DNA of 64,000 nt, taken from the NCBI GenBank assembly GCA_037074705.1, contig CM073590.1, forward strand, positions 137,163,600-137,227,599, given 5' to 3'. Position 1 is the stretch's first letter. Each line of letters starts with the position of its first letter. The position numbers were made by a program, and so were the translations under genes. This DNA is from Zhengitettix transpicula. Lineage: Eukaryota > Arthropoda > Insecta > Orthoptera > Tetrigidae. The notes beneath the pieces were generated by a model. The model did no database searches and had not been told where the DNA came from. It was given only the letters and a program-made list of their open reading frames with translations. Positions 35,301 to 44,689 of the stretch are shown here, in pieces.

Positions 35301-37941
35301 AGATTGGAAGTATCTGAAATTGCAGGTCAGTGTGACCATGTTTGATGAGATAAAGTTCTTAAATTTGCTGAGGACTTTAATGCCCTTCATCATGAAAAAT
35401 GTGCATTGCACACCACCTAAAATGCCCAGTGTGGAATTCAAACTACAGCACGAGCATCTGTTATGCAGTAAATGAGACACTCAATGAAACAACTAACTTT
35501 CTCTCAAGGAATATATATTATGGTCCTTAGCCCAAAATTGGCCAATTGGCTAAGAGGTGTGTGGCCAATGTCCAATGTACTTGAAATAACCAGTGTATAT
35601 GGATGCATGTCCCTGGCCTAAATTCGATGTGCTGATGATGCAAGGCCATCCAGAGTAATGGTGGTGTGCCGTAACATATCCACTCATGGCCTCGCACACA
35701 TGTTCACAGAGGACAGTTGCTCACAAAGGGCTAAATAAAAAGTATGTAATTGTTTTAGATTTCCAATTTATTAACAAATCAGAAAAGTTTGGATAGAAAA
35801 AGGAAGGTAATGAATGAACCATACACTTGGTTAGAATTTAGATATTAAAATTCATATACCCAGAGAATTCTAAAGAACTAATAAAAGTGAATATTCAAAA
35901 AGGCAATTGTATGTCAAAATTAATGCCATGAAAGTTAGTTATTTTTTACATGCTTATACAGTTTAAATATCCATTTTCATAATTTCATCGTTTAAAACTG
36001 TAACTGTATACCAAATCTAACTCTACATATGTATCATATTTTCAAACATTGAACCCTGCAGTTATTGAGATAAAGTGTTTATTTTTTCCAGTAAAGGGTA
36101 TGGGGAATATATTATTTTTAGAAGATGACAAAACAAATAATATTCTCTTCCAATGTTTGCAAATAAAATACATATGTATTTTTAACTTGTCTTTCAGTAA
36201 TACAGTATGTTGAGATGAGGTGTAGTATAACTTAGGATCTAACTGACATTTTGATTTAAAACATAACCACTCTTGCTAATATTTTAAAAACTCAATAACA
36301 GTCACCTTTTACATCATGCTTTAATATTTATTTTGGAATCTTTGGGCTAAATGTGTCATAACCATCCTCTTTTCATTAATTCATTAAATAATTATTTAAT
36401 TAAATAAAAATCAACAGTTAAAATTTATATAATTATGAATATTAATTATTAATTAGAGGAATAAACATGCCTTTAATTAAAGTGTTTTATTATGGTAATA
36501 TAAATTTTATGTTGATGGTAATGGTCTGTAAAGGGGCAAGCTAGTCTCATTCTCTTTCTTGCAACCACCATCACACCACAAGTGACAACCTTGCATCAGC
36601 ATATCAAATTTTGACCTGGAATTTCCAGCTACTTCACAAAATTGCCAGGCAAGGAAGCATATACATGGGTTATTTCAAATATATCGTGAATTGGCCACAC
36701 CTCTTGGCTAGAGTGCAAATAACACACACACATTCGCGAATTGACCAAGCCTTTTGTCTATAGCCGTAATGCACATACACGCACACACACAATATTAGGA
36801 GAATACATTAAGGAATCTGTACAAATTTGGTGACGGAAGTCACATTCAAACTTGGATAGTGAGGAAGGATAGAAATAAATAGGAGGACTATGCTTTATGT
36901 GAATTCATATGCTCAGGAGTAGAATCACGCATGTAGAAAAGCATATGTTCAAATGAGGGAGAAGGAAAGACTGAAAATATTTGACCCAGGCAGGACTTAA
37001 ACCTGCATGATCTGCTCAGTACAGATGCCTTAACCATCTCGGCCACCAGCTTAAGTTCCTGAACAGGCAAATATAGACAGTCTTATTACGGATAAATACT
37101 TATTTAGAGGAGGAATGGATAGAGTAAAGGGAATGAAGTATTAGGAGTATCCATTTAGGAATAAATACAATATTAGGAGAATCCAGTAAGGAATTGAAAC
37201 TAATTTGGTGATGAAGTCACATTTGAACTTGGATAATAAGGATCACACACAAAGAAAAGCATATGTTCAAAGGAGGCAGTAGGAAGGAAGAAGGCAGAAA
37301 GACTGAAAATATTTGACCCAGCATGATCTGCTCAAATATATATGTATGTATAACACAATTGGATTTGGAAGGAGTGACAGTGAAGTTGACTTTCCTGAAA
37401 TCAATATTTCATTAAAATTATCACAATATAAATATATATATCACTTAAGGAAAATGTGAAGACGTCAAATTAAATAACACATTTGGATAGGAAAGAGAGA
37501 GAACAATTCCGACTGGTCAGTCTGGACCAAATACTGATTTCAGGGTAAGTCGGCATCATTGTCTCTCTTTCCTATTCTAATGTGTTATTTTGACCTCATC
37601 ACATTTCCTTAATGTATATACAGAATATTACCAGACATACACAAAACGAAGCATAAAAAAATTATATACACTTTTCAGGCAATATAATTGTATTTTAATT
37701 TGAAAATAAACATTTAATTATTACAGCTGTATATTCTTTTCAGACTGATAATCCATTTCGTCGGACTCTACAGTATGCAATATCTTTGGGTGGTGATACA
37801 GATACAATTGCCAGTATGGCTGGAGCTATAGCTGGTGCTTATTATGGAGACAGTATGATAAGTGAATCATTATTAAAACACTGTGAACTGTCCCAAGACA
37901 TTATGAACTGTGCAGATGCTCTTCATTCAAGAATAAAGTAA
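32309..37941 (+). CDS. ADPRS: ADP-ribosylhydrolase ARH3 (6 exons)
   Basis: Exons: 32309-32480, 32581-32680, 33763-34039, 34276-34388, 34670-34859, 37744-37941; all GT..AG, phases consistent, 349 residues (human ARH3 is similar in length). It hydrolyses O-linked ADP-ribose on serine and poly(ADP-ribose), using two magnesium ions. Visible family features: FRGCLLGSLLGDCLGAPFE (N-terminal helix and the flap Glu), QYTDDTAM (metal-binding Asp pair), GSGSLGNGGAMRVAP, and GGDTDTIASMAGAIAGA (C-terminal metal site). A second in-frame ATG at 32327 has better context (AAAAATGG) and would give 343 residues. Intron 2 holds a LINE fragment; intron 5 (2.9 kb) holds a SINE and fold-backs. Poly(A) signal AATAAA at 38087. 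The reading frame looks intact. Confidence 0.96.
32885..33600 (+). pseudogene. LINE C-terminal fragment in ADPRS intron 2
   Basis: Second copy of the LINE at 30626-32180: FKYLGVYIDNKLNFKEHFE, LDMLQKNFNTGMTAVLNKR, ELGHLTIDEKVQMYVLSFIY and SVGQFIMNLGNW. It lacks the RT core and has the same 3' end, as expected of a 5'-truncated LINE insertion, in the sense orientation of the host gene. Confidence 0.85.
35540..36725. repeat. Inverted repeat pair in ADPRS intron 5
   Basis: CTAAGAGGTGTGTGGCCAAT and the following TACTTGAAATAACC.GTGTA (35550-35610) are repeated in reverse complement at 36660-36716. They may be terminal repeats of a roughly 1.2-kb non-coding element. No transposase seen between them. 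Confidence 0.5.
36880..37085 (-). mobile_element. tRNA-derived SINE, copy 1
   Basis: The minus strand reads TGGCCGAGATGGTTAAGGC (A box, complement 37028-37046) and GGTTTAAGTCCTGCC (B box, complement 36989-37003), spaced as in a tRNA-Leu/Ser-like gene, followed by a tRNA-unrelated body TCAAATATTTTCAGTCTTTC..AAGCATATG. The acceptor stem does not close, so it is a SINE rather than a tRNA gene. A tandemly duplicated flank lacking the tRNA part lies at 37169-37330. Confidence 0.85.
37447..37613. repeat. Fold-back element in ADPRS intron 5
   Basis: Left arm TTAAGGAAAATGTGAAGACG..AACACATTTGGATAGGAAAG and right arm its complement (37555-37613). Shares the AGGAAAGAGAGA and GGTAAG words with 1-200. 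Ends about 130 bp before exon 6. Confidence 0.8.
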
Positions 37942-38234
37942 TAATTGTGGTGAAATTATTAACTAGTGATCTAAATATTCTTCAGGTTATTATGAAGAAA
38001 TCATGTAAATTTTTGTACAGTTCATCTGACAATTTAGATTTTTACTAAACTAAAATACATAATCCCTATCTGTAATTTACAACTTAAATAAAAATACAAA
38101 TAAAATATTGTAGTATTTTCCTGGTCATTAAAGGTGTTTTATATTTGTTTGTGTATGTTGAATTGTGTGGGGCAGTTACCAGGTTATGTTTTATTTTATG
38201 ACAATAAACACTTCTTTGTTCTTTTGAGCAGTGA

Positions 38235-38441
38235 CATTTAATTCACAAACTATCTAAAGATGTTGAGGAAACAGGTTATGAAATAGGTATTACAATTACA
38301 AATGAACACAGTGTGCCTTTAACAACAGAATTCAATTCAGACCTTTTGAGCAGTAAACTTTTTCAAAGTCATTCACATACAATTTCACAAGAACAATTAC
38401 AGATTACGTGCTCCCCATCAAAGTTTTCATCTGTTGAATAG
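38235..38441 (+). other. Unexplained open frame without Met, ending at a donor-like site
   Basis: Sixty-eight sense codons (HLIHKLSKDVEETGYEIGIT at the start) before TAG at 38439-38441; the TAG overlaps a strong donor-like sequence, GAATA followed by GTAAGTTC. An in-frame TGA and an acceptor-like TTCTTTTGAGCAG lie directly upstream. Composition looks protein-like, not repeat-like. It could be an exon of an unannotated gene, or a decayed one. Family not recognised. Confidence 0.35.
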
Positions 38442-39690
38442 TAAGTTCTTAAATATTGTATTCATATGCAATGTATTATAAAGTCTTATCTAAACACCAT
38501 TACTACACTTCTTAAATATTATATTCATATATTGCATGTATTATAAAGTCTTAGCTAAACATCATTACTATCTGAACTAGTTATTTGTCACAACTAAGTA
38601 AAGTTATCTGTTTCAATTGCAAATATGCAAAAAGTTGATTGAATGTATGAGATACACAGTTTACAATTTATCCCATATTACACATAAGAAAATTATTGCT
38701 AGTAATATTTCCTGTTTTAAATAATAATAATGTTTTTATTTCTGTTCATTGTAATATTAGAAACGTCAAGGTCTTAAAAACTAATTATAGATGCTAGAAT
38801 CTAATGTAAACAATTCAAGTTTCATTTCAGCAGTTCATATCTTTACATTGATTGAACATAAAATACATTTACAATGTTCATAAACAAAGATTATTGTGAT
38901 AACTTATAGACAACCTTCTATTACATTAATTATGAGGATTTAGCAATCCGGAGAGATTATAAATAGATTTATTACATAAAAATGTCTTTAATTTATTCTC
39001 AAATTGATTACAAACTAGAGTTTATAAGTCTTGTGGAAGTGTTATAAAATAGAATGCCTTGAATTGCTGGGTCCTTATCAGTCTTCTTTTTACTTGTTAG
39101 TGTCCTAAAATATTGAGGACCACTTCTTGTATACGTGATTGAGTATTTATCCTGTTTTTTAGCCATCATAATCACTCTGAATACATATAATGCATATACA
39201 GTAAGTAATTTGTTGTTTCTATATATTTTTTTAACTGGACGCTCCATTACATTTTTATAGCAAGGATGCTTCAAAATATTCATTTCATATTTGGAATACA
39301 TGAATTTCCCTTAACATTTTTCCAAACATATTACTGTAGGGCAAATATATTTTCAAACATGCTACTGGCCAGATAATGATCACCTGATGTTTTTATGATA
39401 GTAAGATAGGATATATTGAAATCACTAGAGGGCCTAGCATGTAAAAAATGGAAATATTTAATCATCTTTGAACACGGTAAGAATGTTGGTGCTTAGTGCT
39501 TTGGAGTAAACTGCTGTGAAAATGTTTAGAGACTGGAAACTACGTTCGGAATGTACAAGTTGTGACTGTCAGAGAACCATGCATCAAATGGCTGAATATC
39601 ATATTCATATTTAATTTATTGCCAGTAAAACTTGGTACAAAGTCATATTGTCAATTCCTAAATTTAGTATTTACAAGATAATAGAGCTAA
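38442..39690. other. Intergenic DNA, nothing recognised
   Basis: AT-rich; contains a short local duplication (AAATATTATATTCATAT.. near 38450-38570). A 97-codon minus frame at 39008-39301 has no recognised motif. Confidence 0.35.
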
Positions 39691-39699
39691 AATTAACTT

Positions 39700-40330
39700 A
39701 ATTCCTAGATATGACTGACTCTTTGACGCTTCGGTCCTTGTAGAACCTTGGTCTTCGCAACTATCTTCTTCCAATGTTCTCTTTCGATTGCCTTGGTTCT
39801 CAATCTCCTGATTCCCACAGCGTGTAGGTCTTTCTCCACCTCTTCAATCCAACACTTTCTTGGTCTACCTCTCTATCTTCTGCCACCTGGATGCCCCTCC
39901 AGAACTTTCTTTGGTTCTCTTGTATTATCCATAACTTTATACTTTTTCCTGTCTGAAGAAGGCTTCTCACATTCCAAGTCACTAATATCAATCCATAACC
40001 AGTTCCTCGCTTGGGTCGTTTTTTGGTTTTATCCATCTGGTTTACTTTTTTTAGCAGCTTTTCAACAATTTCTTTTTTTTACGGGATAGGGGTGTCAGCC
40101 CTATGCTCAACCCCCAACCTGGAGGACCAGGGTATCTATTTTAGTCTGGATCATCACCTTTGACCTGTCCGGCTTGGGAGGCCCTACCAGTAGCTAAGCT
40201 ACTGCCAGCATAGCTCTCAGGATCTTTTGACCACGCAAGCCCCGCCACCACGACAAGGTAAAGATACCATCGGTGAGGAATTCCTAGATATGGAGGAGTG
40301 TTAAGACAAGAGAAGTGACCATATAACATA
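39700..40330 (-). pseudogene. Internally deleted LINE (5' end fused to C terminus)
   Basis: Minus strand: a 5' region with SLATGRASQAGQ, then GLILVTWNVRSLLQTGKS (start of the APE endonuclease), directly followed by QESVGLKRWRKT and, past a stop, ETKAIEREHWKKIVAKTKVL, which is the extreme C terminus. Nearly all endonuclease and RT sequence is missing. The TWNVRSL start is a widely recognised LINE signature. Confidence 0.75.
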
Positions 40331-40674
40331 ATTATTTCTATACCCTATACCCTTAGAATAAGTTACTTACACATATTCATCTAAGGTATACAGACATTAT
40401 TATTTCTCTCCAACAGAAATTTTGAAGTTTCTCCCATTTAAACCTTTAATATCATTCGGTTACTCCACTGATATATGGGCTTTTATTAGAATAACTGCAG
40501 TTTATCCTTACTTTGTGAATACCTTTTCTTCTACAAGTGTTGCGGTTGTTTACCACCATACTGTTGTTCACTGTTACAGTACTATCTTTGTCATTTAACA
40601 GTATTACATTATCTAATAAATAAGCACAGTATTTTTATGTTCTGCATACAAATTATAACTTTGGAGTAAATTTC

Positions 40675-42260
40675 CTACGTGTGTTCTTTGCGACCAGGAA
40701 ACAAACACTGTGGGGTTGAGACGCGCCTACCACTCCCAGGACCGGGGAAGGAAATTTTCAAACTAGTAACTCGACCGATATTTTAGTCGGATAAATTATT
40801 TTTCCAGGTCAAAGAGATTCAAAAAGTCCCTACCTATGTTATCTGTGTATAATTTCAACCGCTTTCGAGCTTGGGAGGGGAGCACCCTTATGTGTGGGAT
40901 ATGAGTGCCATTACATAAAAATAAGGCAAAAACAATTTTTGGAATCGAATCCAGGGTAATGGTTGTCACTGAGTTTAATTACGGCATTCAAAATTTCCGT
41001 TTAACGCGGGCGGGGGTGGATATTTGAGTGGAATAAATATTTGTCAGGGTCCATAACATTGATAGTATGTTGTTTGTGTATAATTTCAATCTCATTCGTC
41101 ATGGGAGGGGAGAACGCTTAGGAGTAGGGATGGAGGGGCGTTACATACAAATATAGAAAAAACCTAAATTCGAGTAATATCCGGGGTTATGGATGTCGCT
41201 GGGTTTAATTATGACAACTTGCGGGGAGGTCAGGGGTAGAATTTTTAAACAATGCATCCGGTTGATTTTTGCGTGGAATTATTAATTTGATTTAACCCAC
41301 TAACATGTTTAACGGCCTATATATTCGTCGAATTAAACTTTTTCCGGCTCAACGAGGTCAACCAAAACACCACTCCCAGGACCGGGGGTGGACTGCGGAG
41401 GAAATTTTCAAACATTAAAAAACAGCCAATATTTGAGACAGATGATTATTTTTCGGGGTCTACAAGATTGATATTGTTCCTACCGATGTTATCTGAGTAT
41501 AATTTCAATCCCTTACAGAATGGGAAAGAAGCACCCTTAGCGATTGTGGTGTAGGGATGTTACAAGAAAATAACGCGAGTACAACAACCGATATCGGAGT
41601 CAAATCCAGGGTTATGGATGACACTGAGTTAATTTATGACAAGGTGGGCAACGCACTATGTTGGCGGGGGAGAAGAAATTTTCAAACATGTTAAACGTTC
41701 GATTTTTGTATCGAATAAATATATTTCTGGATTAATGAGATTCATAAAATTTCTCTACATATGCCCTGTGTATAATTTCAACCCCTTACAGATTTGGGAG
41801 GAGATCACCCTTAAGGGTGGGGGAGGAGTAGAACTACATAAAAACGCAAAAATAAATCTGAATTCCAGTCCAATACGAGGTTATGGTTATTACTGAGTTT
41901 AATTATGACATTTAACTTGTCGTTTAACTCCCCCGTGTTGAGGTGGAAATATTCATAAATGCTAAAACGACCGATATTTGAGTCGGATAAATATCTTTCT
42001 GGGTCAAGGAAATTCATAGTATTTCTACCGATGTTCTTTGCGTATAATTTAAACCCCTTTCGACATTGGAGTGGAGTACCCTTAGGAGTGGGGAAGGAAG
42101 GTCGTTACATAAAAATAGCAAAAAACAACCCATAGCTGAGTCGAATTCGGGGTTATGGATGTTGCTGAGATTAATTATGATATTTTAAATGCCGGTTAAG
42201 TTGTAGGTATACCCCTATGAAATCGGGGTGGAAGGGAAAAACATTTTTCCGCGTTCAAAC
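40675..42260 (+). repeat. About 270-bp diverged tandem repeat (satellite-like element)
   Basis: The word ATAATTTCAACCCCTT recurs at 40849, 41080, 41499, 41772 and 42043 (spacings 231, 419, 273, 271). Each unit continues with GGGAGGGGAGCACCCTTA, TTACATAAAAATA, GGGGTTATGGATGTC, TTTAATTATGACATT and CCGATATTTGAGTCGGATAA. The left edge (TGTTCTTTGCGACCAGGAAA, about 40681) also appears at the edge of the minus-strand copy at 61470-62220, implying a defined element. The open frames here are not proteins. Confidence 0.85.
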
Positions 42261-42418
42261 TTAAAAACGTATAGTCATATTTTGTACAGATAATACTTAA
42301 CGAAACAAACACTATATCGGTAAAAGACCCCTATCACTTATTGAGGTGAGGATAGGGAAGCAGGCATTTTAAATTCAATCTATATTACAGGCAATATTTT
42401 TTACTTTTTCAGCGTAGC

Positions 42419-42775
42419 GTGAGTATTTTTGTGACTCTTAAGTTATCGGGACTATTTTTCACCCTCTTAAAGTACTGGAATTATGTCTGATTACCTTAAG
42501 ATTCAGGGAACAATTTTTACTCTATTAGAGCATGGAAAATCTTTAAGACTCTTTTTACGTAAAGGAACTATTTTGTCTTTTAAATGAGTAATTTAGATTC
42601 TGTTGGCCTACCGGAGGTGTTATTTAAACTCTAAAAGAACCGAATGTAATTTTGCCTAATTTTTTTACTATTTTAAAGTATGGCACATATTTTTGGTTCT
42701 TTTAAGGTACCAGGAGAGTTTTTTATTCTTAACGTTCCTGGGAGTATTTTTACACTCTTGAGTTACATGAATAAA
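42419..42775 (+). repeat. About 29-bp diverged tandem repeat
   Basis: Successive 29-base units: GTGAGTATTTTTGTGACTCT.., GGGACTATTTTTCACCCTCT.., GGAATTATGTCTGATTACCT.., GGGAACAATTTTTACTCTAT.. Consensus roughly GGGAnTATTTTTnACTCTTA followed by AAGTACC. About a dozen units, the middle ones diverged. Lies just right of the 270-bp array. Confidence 0.75.
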
Positions 42776-43069
42776 ATATTACAGACTACGAGCACTGGGA
42801 ACATAATTAACTCTCATACGGTAGTACTAGTATTTTTGATTGTTATAGGGTACCGAAAATGGGTTTTGGAAGAATAATTTTGATTTTATTTATTATTGGG
42901 AGTATTTATGCTTATCTAAACGCACAGAAGGGTTCTGATGAAATTAGCATTCCCTCTGCAAAGGTACGATAACTGACTTCTTGACTAATGGATTAATGCG
43001 CAATTGAAATAAATTTTCGGGCTTATATAAATAAATACCCGGGCACCCAGCAAATGAGATTTAGTTCTA

Positions 43070-43785
43070 TAGCTATATAATTGTTAAGATTTTATTTTTA
43101 GGTTTCTATAGGTGTCTCTGTGCCCCATTTTATATATTAATTCAAACTAATTTCAGTTAAGGTTGCCCTTTGTCGTTGACAATACTGAGAAGATGCCACC
43201 ATAATAGCCTTTGAAAAGTGCTCGTTTGGAGCAGTATTTAGCAATGCACCTAAGATGATGAATTCCACAGCTGACTCTTTAACGTTGTCAATGTGTAATT
43301 AAAACCTGAGATTTAATTCTATAGCTGTATAATTGCTCTCGATACCCAACTTGAGCCTTAATTCCAGGAGGCAAAGCTACATCAATTTGTGGTGTGTGGG
43401 GTTTAAAGTACATTAATACTGACTTGCTGTCGTTTATTTTAAGTCCATTGTTTGCAAAATAAATATTTGTAGATTCCCAGACTAGAGATAAATTGGCCTG
43501 AAGGACCTCCTGCGACTTGCCCCAACACAGCGGGGGTTATATATATAATATTATATATATAAAATCTTAACAATCTTCTATATATATATGTAGATTATTG
43601 TTAAGATTTTATTTTTAAGTTTCTACAGGTGTCTCTGTGCCCCATTTTATACATTATCCTAACTAATTTATATTTAGGTTGCCCTTTGTTGTTGACAATA
43701 CTGAGAAGATGACATATAATAGCTTTTTAAAAGGGTAATTCCATAACGGGGTTATATAAGGAATCTATTATAAGTTTAAAGAAAA
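43070..43785 (-). pseudogene. LINE RT C-terminal fragments, locally duplicated
   Basis: Minus strand 43330-43540 reads LQANLSLVWESTNIYFANNG and LKINDSKSVLMYF, a post-YADD region of a LINE RT. Flanking segments (43107-43225 and 43617-43735) are direct repeats containing GGTGTCTCTGTGCCCCATTT. This is probably the 3' portion of the LINE whose 5' portion is at 47961-49640, the two being separated by the BEL/Pao insertion. Confidence 0.6.
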
Positions 43786-43790
43786 GTATT

Positions 43791-43949
43791 TGTTAAGTCT
43801 CATTGTCGCCGGTTAGTTTGTTATTGAAGACCGAACCGTTCAGCCGCTGCCGAGATGTTTGTGTTATTCTACAGTTCATTAAAATTCCTTAAACCTTGCA
43901 ATGTGTTACTGAATAGGAGAGTTACACAATTGAATAAACTACCCGATCA
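43791..43949 (+). repeat. BEL/Pao 5' LTR
   Basis: 159 bp, TGTTAAGTCTCATTG start, CCGATCA end. Aligns with the 3' LTR, with considerable divergence, implying an old insertion. Confidence 0.85.
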
Positions 43950-44277
43950 TTTTGGTCACTCCGGGCCGCAGCGTTACAACGAGGATATGACCTAGTGATA
44001 TTTTCTCTCGTGGTCAGGAAAAGGAGCTTTACTAGTACCACGTGTGTGTGTTCATCGACTATGTACTGTGCTAACGTCTCCGCTGTGGACTTTGAGAACT
44101 TCAGGGTTTCACTTCAACATCTATTTGGTGCATTGCCACTATCGGGCGCTCCAAACAGGTTTGCAGAACTTAAACTAAGGTTAGTTCCTACCAAAATTAT
44201 CTTTCAACCTAATCGTTCTTGTAAGACTCTCTTATTCAATTATAAGTACGATACAAAATACTCGTGAAGAAACGTAG

Positions 44278-44460
44278 TAATAATAAGAAAGATAGCCAAA
44301 TACAGACTAAGGATAGTTCCTACCATAATTATCTTTCAACCTAATCGTTCATGTAAGCCTCTCTTATTGAATTATAAGTACGCACTTATTTTGTCTGTAT
44401 TTGGCTATCTTTCTTATTAATTTTCAATCAGACGTAAAGCTGCACTTACGCGTCTGGAAA
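44278..44460. repeat. Fold-back element within BEL/Pao
   Basis: AATAAGAAAGATAGCCAAAT and its complement at 44395-44420. A 75-bp segment (GTTCCTACCAAAATTATCTT..) occurs on both sides of the left arm (44179-44256 and 44307-44384), so the insertion or a later event duplicated local sequence. Confidence 0.75.
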
Positions 44461-44689
44461 CATACATCGACAAATTTCAATTGAATGCGCAGACATGTTT
44501 GATTTATAAATAAAGCTGAATAGATTGAAAGGAATTAAGATTCAGTACCTAGATTGTCAGGACAAATTAGAATAAGAGGATGGTCATTCAGCTGATGGGG
44601 AAGAATTCATCAAAACTAGATATAGTTCGGGCGAAGTATAGGCGTAAATTGCATGAATGTAAAGTAAACTACTACAAGCAAACGTGATT

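Noticed and set aside
36986..37050. Functional tRNA-Leu/Ser gene
   Set aside because: A and B boxes are good, but the acceptor stem does not pair, the B box is mutated, and a second copy at 50.6 kb shares the downstream body; it is a SINE.
41636..41896. 86-codon open frame and neighbours on the minus strand
   Set aside because: Entirely within the 270-bp tandem repeat; frames do not persist between units.
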